Assembly (NCBI GenBank): GCA_963754645.1
Contig: CAVWGP010000004.1
Span: 868,001 to 932,000, forward strand
DNA length: 64,000 nt
Direction: 5' to 3'
Origin: CAVWGP01 sp963754645
GTDB taxonomy: Bacteria; Pseudomonadota; Alphaproteobacteria; Bin65
Shown here: one piece after another, positions 54,820 to 64,000 of the stretch
Layout of the letters: every line of letters starts with the position of its first letter
Position numbering within the stretch: position 1 is the stretch's first letter
The notes under the pieces: generated by a model
What the model was told of the DNA's origin: nothing
The model's input: only the letters and a program-made list of their open reading frames with translations
The model's database searches: none
Translations under genes and position numbers: made by a program

Positions 54820-55771
54820 GTGAAGCTGGGGCCGTGCAGCAGCGGGCGGCGTGCCTGGGCGAAGTTCGCCGCGATCCTTGTGCTCGTGAGCGGCGGCCAT
54901 GCCGCCAGCGAGCGGCACGCGCCGCGGCCCGGCGCCGAATTTCGCGACTGTCCGCAATGCCCGGAAATGGTGGTGGTTCCAGCCGGGAATTTCATCATGG
55001 GCTCGCCCGAAACAGAGAATGACCGGCTGGGCAATGAAGGTCCGCAGCACTGGGTTTCGATCGTCAAGCCCTTCGCGCTCGGGAAATACGAGGTCACGCG
55101 CGGCGAGTGGGCGGCGTTCGTGCGCGCCACGGGGCACGTCGCATCAGGCTGGTGCTTCACTTGGAACGAATCGACCGGGATTTGGGGGCGGGACGACGGA
55201 GCCGATTGGAGCAAGCCCGGCTTTGCGCAGACCGACCGGCATCCCGCGATTTGCGTCAATTGGCATGACGCCAAGGCCTATGTTGCCTGGCTAACGCGCG
55301 AGACCGGCAAACCCTATCGGCTGCCGAGCGAGGCGGAATTCGAGTACGCGGCGCGGGCCGGAAGCGACGACGAGCCACGTTTGGGGTGACGACCCGGCGA
55401 TCGGATGCCGGCACGCGAACGGCGCAGACGCGGCGGCGAAAGCCAAGTTTCCGAATGCTACGGTCATGCGATGCGACGACGGATACGCAATCACGGCCCC
55501 GGTCGGCTCCTACGCCCGTAGCGAATTTGGCTTGCATGACATGATCGGCAATGTTGCGGAGTGGGTGGAGGATTGCTGGCACGGCAACTATGCCGGCGCA
55601 CCGGCCGACGGAAGTGCATGGGTTGGCGACGGAAACTGTGCGTCCCGCGTGGTGCGTGGCGGCGCTTGGATCAGCGGCCCGAGGCATCTGCGCGCCGCCG
55701 ATCGAACCCGGATCGGCGCTACGAGCCGGAACATCGTCGGCGGCTTCCGCGTCGCCCGAGACCTCGAATAG
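54820..55771 (+). CDS. Formylglycine-generating-enzyme-like (SUMF1) protein, secreted, frameshifted
   Basis: GTG start at 54820 with a signal peptide (about residues 1-28, ending GGHAAS). EFRDCPQCPEMVVVPAGNFI, then MGSPETENDRLGNEGP, HWVSIVKPFALGKYEVTRGE, ICVNWHDAKAYVAWLTRETG and YRLPSEAEFEYAARAG are the SUMF1/FGE-sulfatase domain start. At about 55380 an extra T shifts the frame. WGDDPAIGCRHANGADAAAK and LHDMIGNVAEWVEDCWHGNY, then RVVRGGAWISGPRHLRAADR and IVGGFRVARDLE complete the domain to 55771. Most bacterial members of this size are not proven sulfatase activators. No sulfatase is nearby. Confidence 0.85.
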
Positions 55772-55854
55772 CGTCAAGCGCCGGGATCGCATCGTCACGG
55801 ACCGTCGCAGCGGCGGGCTCCATTCGCGAACGTGCCGACCGGCCCGATTTCGAT

Positions 55855-57601
55855 TCAACCCTTGAGCTGCGCCAACACCTCTTCGAGGATGGCGATCGCC
55901 TCCGACCTGTCCTGCTTCGTCAGGTCGACGACGACGCGCAGGCCCTTGCGCTCCTGCAGGACGACTCGTCCGGACTCGACCATTTCGTCATAAGTGCCGA
56001 CCACCTTGTAGGTATTGATCGGCCGCAGGAAGCCCTTCACGGTGATCGGCGGCTGCTCCTCGGTCAGCACCAAGTCCCGCACCAACGCGTTGGTTTCGTG
56101 CGACAGCAGGATGCTGCCGGGCTCAGCCGTCGAATTCGAGGCGCGCGGCCAAGTTCACTTCGTTGCCGATGATCGTGTAGTCCATGCGGTCCTTGCTGCC
56201 GAAGTTCCCCACCGTGCAGAACCCGGTGCTGATCCCCATGCGAATGCGGAACGGCCGCTCGAGACCGCGGTTCCGCCACTCCTGCTCGAGCTCGCGCATC
56301 CGGCGTTGCATTGCGACGGCCATGCGGACGCAGGCTTCAGCGTCCTCCTTAACGCCCCGGGATTCGGGATCGCCGAAGAACAGGAGCATGGCGTCGCCGA
56401 TATACTTGTCGATGGTGGCGCCGTGCTGCAGCGCGATCGCCGACATTTCGGTCAAGTAATGGTTCAGGACCTCGGTCAGATCCTCGGATTCGAGGTTGTC
56501 GGTCGTTTCGGTGAAGGCGGCGATGTCGGAGAAGAACACGGTAAGCTTCTTGCGCTTGGAGGCGATCTCGACGTTCTGATCGCCGCTGAAGATCGACTTG
56601 TAAATCTGCGGCGACAGGTACTTCGAGAGCTTCGAGGAAAGCGCTTCGAGCATCGTGTTCTTCTCCGTGACGAGCCGGTTGGCGTCCTCCGTCCGCTGCT
56701 TGGCATCGAGCAAGCCGCGCTCGGCATGCTTCTGCTCGGTTATGTCGGTCATCACGGTGACGACGCCGCCCGCGTCCACCGGGCGCCGGCGGATCAGGTA
56801 GACGCGGCCGTCGGGGGTCTTGTCTTCGAAGGCTTTGTTCGATGGATGGCGCAGGCTCTCGACGCGCTTGGCGACGAGGGCTTCGACCTCGCCCGGGCCG
56901 TAGTATCCGTTCTCGGCAAGGAAGCGCAGGAAACCGGGGTAGGGGCGGCCCGGCTCTAGGAGGGCGCTCGGCGCGGGATACATTTCGCGAAAGCGCGCGT
57001 TGCAAAAGACGATATTGAGATTGTCGTCGGTGTAGACGAGGGCACCCGGCATGTTGTCGAGGGCGACGTGGAACCGGGCTTCGTGCTCGGCGGAACGCTG
57101 CTCCACCCGCTTCTGCTCGGTTATGTCGGTCATGACTGTGACGACGCCGCCGGCCGCGACCCGCCGGCGCCTGATGCGATAGACGCGGCCATCGGGCGCC
57201 TTATCCTCGAAGGTCGTGCCCGACGGATTTCGCAGGCTCTCGACGCGCTTGGCGACGAGGGCCTCGACCTCGCCCGGGCCGTAATAGCCGTTCTCGGCGA
57301 GGAAGCGCAGGAAATCAGGGTAGGGCCGGCCCGGCTCGAGGAGGGTGCTCGACGCGGGATACATCTCGCGGAAGCGCGCATTGCAGAAGACGATGTTGAG
57401 ATCGTCGTCGGTGTAGACGAGCGCACCCGGCATATTATCGAGCGCCACATGAAGCTGCGCTTGCGTTGTCGCGCGGTCGCGACGTCGCCGACCGCCCGCC
57501 GGGTTGGCGTCTGCCGCGAGCGCTTCTCGTCTCGAACGCAATGATCGGCTGCGCGTCACGGGTCTGCCAGCTTTCTCCGACAATCGTGGGCCGCGCAGCA
57601 C
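55855..57601 (-). CDS. PAS-PAS class III adenylate/guanylate cyclase, frameshifted
   Basis: The start is uncertain (GTG at 57601 gives the longest form; no clear ribosome site). Two PAS modules (about residues 50-165 and 175-290) are nearly identical (VALDNMPGALVYTDDDLNIV, FRFLAENGYYGPGEVEALVA-type sequence). A short coiled-coil leads to the cyclase domain: LTVFFSDIAAFTETTDNLES, GATIDKYIGDAMLLFFGDPE, MGISTGFCTVGNFGSKDRMD and TIIGNEVNLAARLE. At about 56134 an extra base moves the last 90 residues (STAEPGSILLSHETNALVRD, LVLTEEQPPITVKGFLRPIN) into another frame, ending at 55855. Probably a cytoplasmic adenylate cyclase, regulated by the PAS domains. Confidence 0.85.
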
Positions 57602-57801
57602 GATAGCATTGCCGCAGTACGCCCGAAAGCTGCATCGTCGGATGGCCGCAGCGTCGCGAACAACACAACATTTCGTTGTTCTATGGGGTTCGCTCTGCTA
57701 AGTTTTGCGGGTCCAGCCCGAGCTTTCGCGCGGCTTTTTCTGGCGGCCCTTCCGTGCCGCGTTTCCCCAGTATAAGTATATGAAATAACAAGTTTTATTC
57801 T

Positions 57802-60525
57802 GTGAACGAGCAAACCCCACCGGCGCCCCCGAAAGAGCACGACGTTACGCCCGTCTCGATCGTCGACGAGATGAAGCGCTCCTATCTCGATTACGCGATG
57901 AGCGTGATCGTGAGCCGGGCGATTCCCGACATCCGCGACGGCTTGAAGCCGGTGCATCGCCGCATCCTCTACGCGATGAAGATGGGCGGTTACGGCAGCG
58001 ACCGGCCCTATCGCAAGTCGGCGCGCATCGTCGGCGAAGTGATGGGTAAGTTCCATCCGCACGGCAATGCGCCGATCTACGACGCCATGGTGCGCATGGC
58101 GCAGGATTTTTCCATGCGCCTGCCGTTGATCGACGGGCAGGGCAATTTCGGCTCGATGGACGGCGATCCGGCGGCGGCCGAACGCTACACCGAGGCGCGT
58201 CTCGCCAAGGCGGCCGAGACGATGCTCGATGACATCGAGCGCGACACCGTCGATTTCCAGCCGAATTACGACGGCCAGGAACAAGAGCCCGTCGTGCTGC
58301 CCTCGGTGTTCCCGAACCTGCTGGTCAATGGCGCGGGCGGCATCGCGGTCGGCATGGCGACCAATATTCCGCCGCACAATCTCGGCGAGGTCATCGACGC
58401 GTGCCTGGCCTATATCGACAGGCCCGAGATCACGGTCGAGGAAATGATGGAATTGCTGCCGGGCCCGGATTTTCCGACCGGCGCCATCATTCTCGGCAAG
58501 AACGGCATTTATGACGCGTTCCGCACCGGGCGCGGCAGCATCGTCCTCCGCGCCAAGCACAAGATCGAGGATATCCGCAAGGACCGGCAAGCCATCGTTT
58601 TCACCGAGATCCCGTATCAGGTGAACAAGCAGAAGCTCGTCGAACGCATCGGCGAGCTGGTCAACGAGAAGATCATCGAGGGTATCAGCGATCTGCGCGA
58701 CGAGTCGGACCGCGACGGCGTGCGCGTCGTCGTCGAGCTCAAGCGCGACGCCGACGTCGAAGTGGCGCTGAACCAGCTCTTCAAGTTCACGCCGCTGCAG
58801 ACCTCGTTCGGCATCATCATGCTGGCGCTGAATAACGGCCGGCCCGAAGTGATGCCGCTCAAGTCGATGATCGCGGCGTTCGTCGCGTTCCGCGAGCATG
58901 TGGTGACGCGGCGCACCGCTTTCGCGCTGCAGCAGGCGCGGGACCGGGCGCATCTCTTGGCCGGTCTTGCCATCGCCGTGGTCAATGTCGACGCTGTCGT
59001 GGCGCTGATCCGCAGGGCGCGCGATCCGCAGGCCGCCAAGGAACAGTTGATGGCAACGCCATGGGACGCCAAGGACGTGGCGCCTTATATCGAGCTGATC
59101 GGCGAGCCGGGCCGGCGCGTGGTCGACGGCGTCTACCATCTGTCGGGAGAGCAGGCCAAGGCGATCCTTGAGCTGCGCCTGCAGCGCCTCACCGGCTTGG
59201 AGCGCGACAAGATCGTCACCGAGCTCCAAGAAATCGTCGAGGAGATCAAGGACTATCTCGCCATTCTCGCCTCGCGCGGGCGCGTGCTCGACATCATCCG
59301 CGGCGAATTCTCCACGATGAAAGCCGATTTCGATACGCCGCGCCGCACTTTGATCGGCGAAAGCGAGATCGAGCAGGATATCGAAGACCTCATCCAGCGC
59401 GAGGACATGGTGCTGACGATCACGCACCAAGGCTACGTCAAGCGCGTGCCGCTCTCGACCTATCGCGCGCAACGCCGCGGCGGGAAAGGCCGCACCGGCA
59501 TGACGCGCAAGGAAGAAGACGTCGTCTCGCAGGTCTATGCCGTCGACACGCACACGCCGGTGCTGTTCTTCTCGTCGCTCGGCATGGTCTACAAGCTCAA
59601 GGTCTACAAGCTGCCGCTCGGCAATCCGCAAAGCCGCGGCCGTGCCTTCGTCAATCTCCTGCCGATGCGCGAGGGCGAGACGATTTCGGTCGTCCTGCCG
59701 CTGCTTGACGAAGAGAAGTGGGGCTCGCTCGACATCATGCTGGCGACGGCGAGCGGCGGCGTGCGGCGCAATTCGCTGGCCGATTTCGTCAACGTCAAGC
59801 AGAGCGGCAAGATCGCGATGAAGCTCGATGCGGGCGACCGTTTGGTCGGCGCCCAGGTGTGCAACGACAAGCAGGACATCCTGCTGGCGACGCGCAACGG
59901 CAAATGCATCCGCTTCGAGGTCGGCGATGTGCGCGTCTTCGCCAGCCGCACTTCGCAAGGCGTGCGCGGCATCGATCTCGCGGAAGGCGATAAGGTCATC
60001 TCAATGTCGGCCCTGCGCCACATGGATTTCAGCGTCGAGGAGCGCGACGCCTACTTGCGCCGCGCCGCCGCCATGCGGCATCCCGAGGATGCCGAGCCTC
60101 CGGGCGAGTCCGAGAGCAGCGGCGACGTTGCCGCGCCCGCCGAACCCGGCAAGCCGCTGCCGCAGATCAGCGATGAGCGCTTCGCCGAACTCGCCACGGG
60201 CGAAGAGATCATTCTGTCGCTCGCCGAGGACGGCTTCGGCAAGCGCACCTCGGCCTACGGCTATCGTGTATCGGGCCGCGGCGGCAAAGGCATCGAGAAC
60301 ATCGTGTTGGAACGCGCGGGGAAACCGGATTCGAAGTGCGTCGCGGCATTTCCGGTGAGCGAGGCGGATCAGCTTCTGCTGGTCACGCAGCAAGGCCAGA
60401 TCATCCGCACGCCGGTGCACGACATCCGCATCGCGCGCCGCGCCACGCGCGGCGTCAAGGTCGTGACCGTCGAAGACAATGATCGCCTCGTCTCGGTCAG
60501 CCGTCTGGAAAAAGACGAAGCCTAA
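57802..60525 (+). CDS. gyrA: DNA gyrase subunit A
   Basis: 907 residues from a GTG at 57802 (no strong ribosome site is visible). Early YLDYAMSVIVSRAIPDIRDG and RRILYAMKMGGYGSDRPYRK are conserved. The catalytic tyrosine lies in ERYTEARLAK (about residue 129). The quinolone-determining region reads GKFHPHGNAPIYDAMVRMAQ, giving Asn, Ala and Pro at the positions of E. coli Asp82, Ser83 and Ala84, while Asp87 is kept (Asp94 here). The GyrA box QRRGGKG is present, followed by six beta-pinwheel blades. An acidic, Pro-rich insert of about 45 residues (near 775-820, PPGESESSGDVAAPAEPGKP) lies in the C-terminal domain. Gyrase introduces negative supercoils with GyrB. Confidence 0.98.
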   Translation: MNEQTPPAPPKEHDVTPVSIVDEMKRSYLDYAMSVIVSRAIPDIRDGLKPVHRRILYAMKMGGYGSDRPYRKSARIVGEVMGKFHPHGNAPIYDAMVRMAQDFSMRLPLIDGQGNFGSMDGDPAAAERYTEARLAKAAETMLDDIERDTVDFQPNYDGQEQEPVVLPSVFPNLLVNGAGGIAVGMATNIPPHNLGEVIDACLAYIDRPEITVEEMMELLPGPDFPTGAIILGKNGIYDAFRTGRGSIVLRAKHKIEDIRKDRQAIVFTEIPYQVNKQKLVERIGELVNEKIIEGISDLRDESDRDGVRVVVELKRDADVEVALNQLFKFTPLQTSFGIIMLALNNGRPEVMPLKSMIAAFVAFREHVVTRRTAFALQQARDRAHLLAGLAIAVVNVDAVVALIRRARDPQAAKEQLMATPWDAKDVAPYIELIGEPGRRVVDGVYHLSGEQAKAILELRLQRLTGLERDKIVTELQEIVEEIKDYLAILASRGRVLDIIRGEFSTMKADFDTPRRTLIGESEIEQDIEDLIQREDMVLTITHQGYVKRVPLSTYRAQRRGGKGRTGMTRKEEDVVSQVYAVDTHTPVLFFSSLGMVYKLKVYKLPLGNPQSRGRAFVNLLPMREGETISVVLPLLDEEKWGSLDIMLATASGGVRRNSLADFVNVKQSGKIAMKLDAGDRLVGAQVCNDKQDILLATRNGKCIRFEVGDVRVFASRTSQGVRGIDLAEGDKVISMSALRHMDFSVEERDAYLRRAAAMRHPEDAEPPGESESSGDVAAPAEPGKPLPQISDERFAELATGEEIILSLAEDGFGKRTSAYGYRVSGRGGKGIENIVLERAGKPDSKCVAAFPVSEADQLLLVTQQGQIIRTPVHDIRIARRATRGVKVVTVEDNDRLVSVSRLEKDEA

Positions 60526-60722
60526 GACATTAAAATATAAGAACAAATTATGAAATTTGCGGGTGGCGCGAACCCGTTGCCGCGTCCCGCCTGCGGCCCC
60601 TAATCCCGATTTTTGAACGTAGCATTAACCAGCTCTGACGTAGTGTCGCTGTCGAAGACAGCAGCGGGCGCGGTTCGCTGCTCAAACCTGCGGCGATGCG
60701 GCATTGAATCTGCGGTCGGATT

Positions 60723-63278
60723 TTGTCGCATCCGATTTGGCTCGATGGCAACATGACGTTGGCTCGGCGCATCGTCCTTGCAATTCAATCGCGGTTCACG
60801 CTTGCGCTGAGACCCAAGCTGCATCACGGCCTGTTGCTGTTCGGCGTCTTGATCGCCGCGGTGATTGCGAACGCGGTTAATCGGCAGCTCGAAAACTACA
60901 AGTTGCACTTTCTCGAGCGCGGCGCGCGCGACACTGCCAATCTCGCGCTTGCCTTCGAGCAATACATCGTCCGCACGATCGGCGGCGTCGACCAGACCCT
61001 TTTGCTCGTGCGCGACGAAATCGAAAGAAATCCGGCCAAGATTTCCGAAAGCAGCCGCATTCTGGCCGAGGGTCCGCTGAAGCGGCTGGCGTTTCAAATA
61101 TCGGTGATCGGCCGCGAGGGCGACATGACCTTCAGCAGCATCGCGCCGGACGCTGGGCGGGTCTATCTCGGCGACCGCGATCATTTCCGCTTCCAGTTCG
61201 AAAACCCGAAGGACGAGTTGTTCGTCGGCGCTCCGGTCAAGGGTCGGGTCTCGGGCAAGTGGTCGATCCAATTCAGCCGCAAGTTGCGCCGCGCGGATGG
61301 CGGATTCGCCGGCGTCATCGTCATATCCGTGGATCCGGCGGAACTTGTGGCGTTTCAGCGCGCCATCGATGTCGGCCGTCACGGGTTCATTGCTTTGATT
61401 GGCCGCGATGGGATCAGCCGGGTCCAGTCGAGTACCGGCGGCCTCGTCATCGGTGAAAGCTTCGGCGATTGGCCGCTCTTGCTTCACCTTGCCGAGCGCG
61501 AGAGCGGGACATACGCGACGTCGAGTCCGACCGGCCCGCGCAAAATGATGGTCAGCTATCGGGCCCTGCCGAATTCGCAACTTGTCGTCGCCGTCGGTGT
61601 CGCCGAGGGCGAAGTGCTGGCACCCTACTATGAGTGGCGGGCGGTTTTGATCGGCCGCGCCTGCGCCATAACGGCGCTGCTCTTGGTCATCCTGCTTCTA
61701 CTGGCGTATCAAGCCCGCAGACTGCAGCGGACGAGCGCGAGTTTGCGCTACACCGAAGCGGAGCTAAGGCAGAACCAAGCGCGATTGCATGATTTTGCCG
61801 CCGCGAGCTCGGACTGGTTCTGGGAGCAGAAGACGGGCGATCAACTCCGCTTCGTTTCCGAGAACGCGCTCGACGCGGGGCGGCCGTTCGCGCAGGACGC
61901 AAGCGCGCCCCCGAACGACGCGCGCGGGATCGCGGCTCTGTTCATCGAGCCGTTTGTCCGGAGCCGCAGGAGTTTTCGCGACGGCCGCATCGGCTATGTC
62001 AATGAACGGGGCCAGCGCCGCCACATCAGTCTGAGCGGCAAACCCGTCGCGGACGAACGCGGGCGCGTAACCGGATATCGCGGCACGGCCAGCGACATCA
62101 CAGACCGCATCGCCGCCGAGGCGGAAACCGAGCGCATGCGGCAGCTTCTGCAGGCGGCAATCGAGGCGTTTGACGGCGGCTTTGCGATCTTCGATGCCGA
62201 TGGGCAGCTCGCGCTCTGGAACCGGCAATTCGAAGCGTGGCACGTCGAGGTCGGTTGCCGCGTGGCGACTGGCGCGCGCTATATCGAACTCGTCGAGCAA
62301 TCGGGACGAGCGCCGCAACTGCGAATCGCGGACGATCAGCGCGCAAATTGGATTGCGTCGCGTATCGCCCTGTGCGGCGAAACGCACGGTAACCTGGAGT
62401 CGCAATGGTCTGGCGGCCGCTGGATGTGGATCAGCCACCGGCGCCTGCACGGCGACTGGAGCTTGTGCGTCATGGTCGACATCACAGGCTTGAAGCGGCG
62501 CGAGATGGAACTGTTCGCAGCCAGGGTCGAAGCCGAGAGCGCCAACCGCGCCAAATCGAACTTCCTTGCCCGCATGAGCCACGAACTGCGCACGCCGCTC
62601 AATGCCATCATCGGATTTTCCGAGGCGCAGGCCACGCAAATATTCGGACCGATCGGCGATGCGCGCTATCTCGGCTACGCGCGCGACGTCCGCGACAGCG
62701 GCCACCATTTGCTTGGCATTATCAATCAGCTGCTCGACATGTCGCGCGCCGAGGCCGGCAAGTTCGAGCTCGACGAAGAATTGTTCGATTTGAATCCGGT
62801 TATCGACGAAGCGGTCAAATTGCTGTCGGACCGAGCGAATATGACCGGCGTTGCGATCGAACGCACGTCGCTTCCGGGTTCTTGCCGTCTCCGCGCCGAT
62901 CGCCGTCTGGTCAAGCAGATGCTCATCAACCTGCTGTCGAACGCGGTCAAGTTCACGCCGTCCGGCGGCCGGATCACGATCCTTGCGACGAAAGATGCGG
63001 CTGGGAATCTGGCGTTGACGGTGGCCGACACCGGCATCGGCATCGCGGCGAATGACATTGCGATCGTTTTGACTCCGTTCGGCCAGATCCACAGTCCGCT
63101 GACCCGCAAGCACGAGGGCACCGGACTCGGGCTCAGCTTGGTCAAGACATTCATCGAATTGCACGGCGGCACGATGGCCCTAATCAGCACTCTGGGCGAG
63201 GGCACCGCGGTGACGCTAACCCTCCCGCGTCAGCGCGTCGAGCACGACCCGGGGCGGCCGGCCGACATTGCCGCGTAG
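60723..63278 (+). CDS. PAS-containing membrane sensor histidine kinase
   Basis: 851 residues from TTG 60723; ATG 60753 is equally likely. One membrane helix near residue 40 and another near 315 (ACAITALLLVILLLLAYQAR) bracket a periplasmic double-Cache-like sensor (VDQTLLLVRDEIERNPAKIS, DRDHFRFQFENPKDELFVGA, GFIALIGRDGISRVQSSTGG). Two PAS-type regions follow (about 355-465 and 475-585). The kinase core has the H-box FLARMSHELRTPLNAIIGFS (His near 620), N-box INLLSNAVKFTPSGGRI and G-boxes ADTGIGI and GTGLGLSLVKTFIELHGGTM. There is no receiver domain and no response-regulator gene adjacent. It probably senses a small extracellular ligand. Confidence 0.92.
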   Translation: MSHPIWLDGNMTLARRIVLAIQSRFTLALRPKLHHGLLLFGVLIAAVIANAVNRQLENYKLHFLERGARDTANLALAFEQYIVRTIGGVDQTLLLVRDEIERNPAKISESSRILAEGPLKRLAFQISVIGREGDMTFSSIAPDAGRVYLGDRDHFRFQFENPKDELFVGAPVKGRVSGKWSIQFSRKLRRADGGFAGVIVISVDPAELVAFQRAIDVGRHGFIALIGRDGISRVQSSTGGLVIGESFGDWPLLLHLAERESGTYATSSPTGPRKMMVSYRALPNSQLVVAVGVAEGEVLAPYYEWRAVLIGRACAITALLLVILLLLAYQARRLQRTSASLRYTEAELRQNQARLHDFAAASSDWFWEQKTGDQLRFVSENALDAGRPFAQDASAPPNDARGIAALFIEPFVRSRRSFRDGRIGYVNERGQRRHISLSGKPVADERGRVTGYRGTASDITDRIAAEAETERMRQLLQAAIEAFDGGFAIFDADGQLALWNRQFEAWHVEVGCRVATGARYIELVEQSGRAPQLRIADDQRANWIASRIALCGETHGNLESQWSGGRWMWISHRRLHGDWSLCVMVDITGLKRREMELFAARVEAESANRAKSNFLARMSHELRTPLNAIIGFSEAQATQIFGPIGDARYLGYARDVRDSGHHLLGIINQLLDMSRAEAGKFELDEELFDLNPVIDEAVKLLSDRANMTGVAIERTSLPGSCRLRADRRLVKQMLINLLSNAVKFTPSGGRITILATKDAAGNLALTVADTGIGIAANDIAIVLTPFGQIHSPLTRKHEGTGLGLSLVKTFIELHGGTMALISTLGEGTAVTLTLPRQRVEHDPGRPADIAA

Positions 63279-63330
63279 CCCTGCGCGGCGACGCTTTTTG
63301 CGCCGGCGCGCAAATCTGAGGCACGGTGTC

Positions 63331-64000
63331 TCATGCGCCCCGTTTGCGCGTCAGCCACAACGCGAAGCACGCGGCGGTCACGAACATGATGAGGCTGTAG
63401 ACCGCGGCCGGGATCGACATGACGCCGTTGTTCAGCACGTTGAGGGCGAGGAAGATCGCCAAGGTGCCGTTGTGGATGCCGATTTCCATCGCGATGGCGA
63501 TCGCCTGGCGCTCGGGCAGCCGGATCGCGCGGGGCACGGCGTAGCCGGCGGCCATGCTGACGAGGTTGAAGGCGAGGCAGGCAAGGCCGACGGCGGCGAA
63601 GTAGCCGACAACGTTCGTCCATTCGCCGGCGATGGCGACCGCGATCAACGCCGCCAGCAGCAACACGGCAAATAGCCGCATCGGTTTGTCGAAGCGCGCA
63701 GCGAAAGCCGGCGCCCGCGCCCGCACCATCATGCCGAGAACGACCGGCAGCACGATGATGACCGCGACCTCGACGATTTTTCGGAACGGCGGCGGCACAT
63801 ATTGTCCCTGGCCCAGAAAAAATTCGAGCGACCAGCCGACGATCAGGGGCAGCGTCAGCAATGACAGCGCGCTGTTGATCGCCGTCAGCGTAATGTTGAG
63901 CGCCACGTCGCCGCGGGCGAGATGGCTATAAATGTTGGCGGTCGCCCCGCCGGGCGAGGCTGCCAGGATCATGAGGCCGACCGCCAATTCCGGCGGCAAG
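63331..64000 (-). CDS. Bile acid:sodium symporter family (BASS) protein, 5' end outside the window
   Basis: The C-terminal 222 residues are present; the start lies beyond base 64000. LAASPGGATANIYSHLARGD is the conserved sodium-binding helix region of the family, followed by LNITLTAINSALSLLTLPLI, VAVIIVLPVVLGMMVRARAP and QAIAIAMEIGIHNGTLAIFL with the second conserved crossing (EIGIHNGTLA). About seven membrane helices are visible. These carriers import organic anions with sodium; the substrate is unknown. It converges with the sensor-kinase gene. Confidence 0.88.
   Translation of the reverse strand, partial: LPPELAVGLMILAASPGGATANIYSHLARGDVALNITLTAINSALSLLTLPLIVGWSLEFFLGQGQYVPPPFRKIVEVAVIIVLPVVLGMMVRARAPAFAARFDKPMRLFAVLLLAALIAVAIAGEWTNVVGYFAAVGLACLAFNLVSMAAGYAVPRAIRLPERQAIAIAMEIGIHNGTLAIFLALNVLNNGVMSIPAAVYSLIMFVTAACFALWLTRKRGA

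Noticed and set aside
57556..59958. 800-codon leftward open frame opposite gyrA
   Set aside because: Antisense to GyrA; composition follows the complementary codon bias.

Overview
This window is a 64 kb, GC-rich piece of an alphaproteobacterial chromosome, most like the Rhodospirillales/Rhizobiales side of the class. The assignment rests on gene order (tatABC-serS-surE-pcm, DUF815 ATPase-yajC-secD-secF, phytoene-synthase-like gene, trmFO, and uvrA-ssb near gyrA), on codon usage, and on several Tat-signal ABC substrate-binding proteins. I see no rRNA, tRNA, CRISPR array, phage or insertion sequence. Both edges cut a gene: prkA on the left and a bile-acid:sodium-symporter-like gene on the right.

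Layout. 1-3557: the prkA-yeaH-spoVR stress operon. 3687-4803: two tandem small genes of unknown function with duplicated upstream regions. 4829-6919: a BTAD-type regulator facing left. 7491-9572: a cassette of a 62-residue triple-repeat peptide, an uncharacterised 289-residue protein and a DMT-family transporter; this is the best candidate for an undescribed (RiPP-like) system. 9598-12773: two RTX calcium-binding-repeat proteins that share a 16-bp palindromic upstream motif, next to a Crp/Fnr-type regulator gene. 13951-26768: GST, Tat translocase, seryl-tRNA synthetase, an HSL-type esterase, surE, pcm, a tandemly duplicated secreted-protein locus, a DUF815 ATPase and the Sec accessory genes. 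26887-33323: two beta-keto-acid-cleavage-enzyme (BKACE) genes bracketing a complete Liv-type ABC transporter. 33460-35046: a second, apparently broken secD. 35062-42243: a urate-oxidase-N-type membrane protein, a phytoene-synthase-like protein, tandem ABC substrate-binding proteins, trmFO, an NTF2-like protein and an HNH endonuclease. 42596-43818: tandem paralogues of unknown function. 43840-48259: a leftward run alternating cupin and class III cyclase genes. 48400-64000: a DUF2817 hydrolase, GNAT, ABC substrate-binding protein, uvrA, ssb, a formylglycine-generating-enzyme-like protein, a PAS-PAS-cyclase, gyrA, a hybrid-free sensor kinase and a partial symporter.

A caution for every reader: at least a dozen conserved genes (prkA, tatB, serS, pcm, livG, trmFO and others) carry single-base indels, mostly one-base insertions. 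Because they hit housekeeping genes and share no slippery motif, I take most of them as sequencing or assembly errors. I annotate each such gene as one span with the break stated. The second secD has a nonsense codon besides two indels and is called a pseudogene.

Recurrent theme: local tandem duplication followed by divergence occurs at 3.7-4.8 kb, 9.6-12.8 kb (RTX pair), 20.8-22.3 kb, 36.7-39.0 kb, 42.6-43.8 kb and 44.5-47.9 kb, often with the promoter region copied too.
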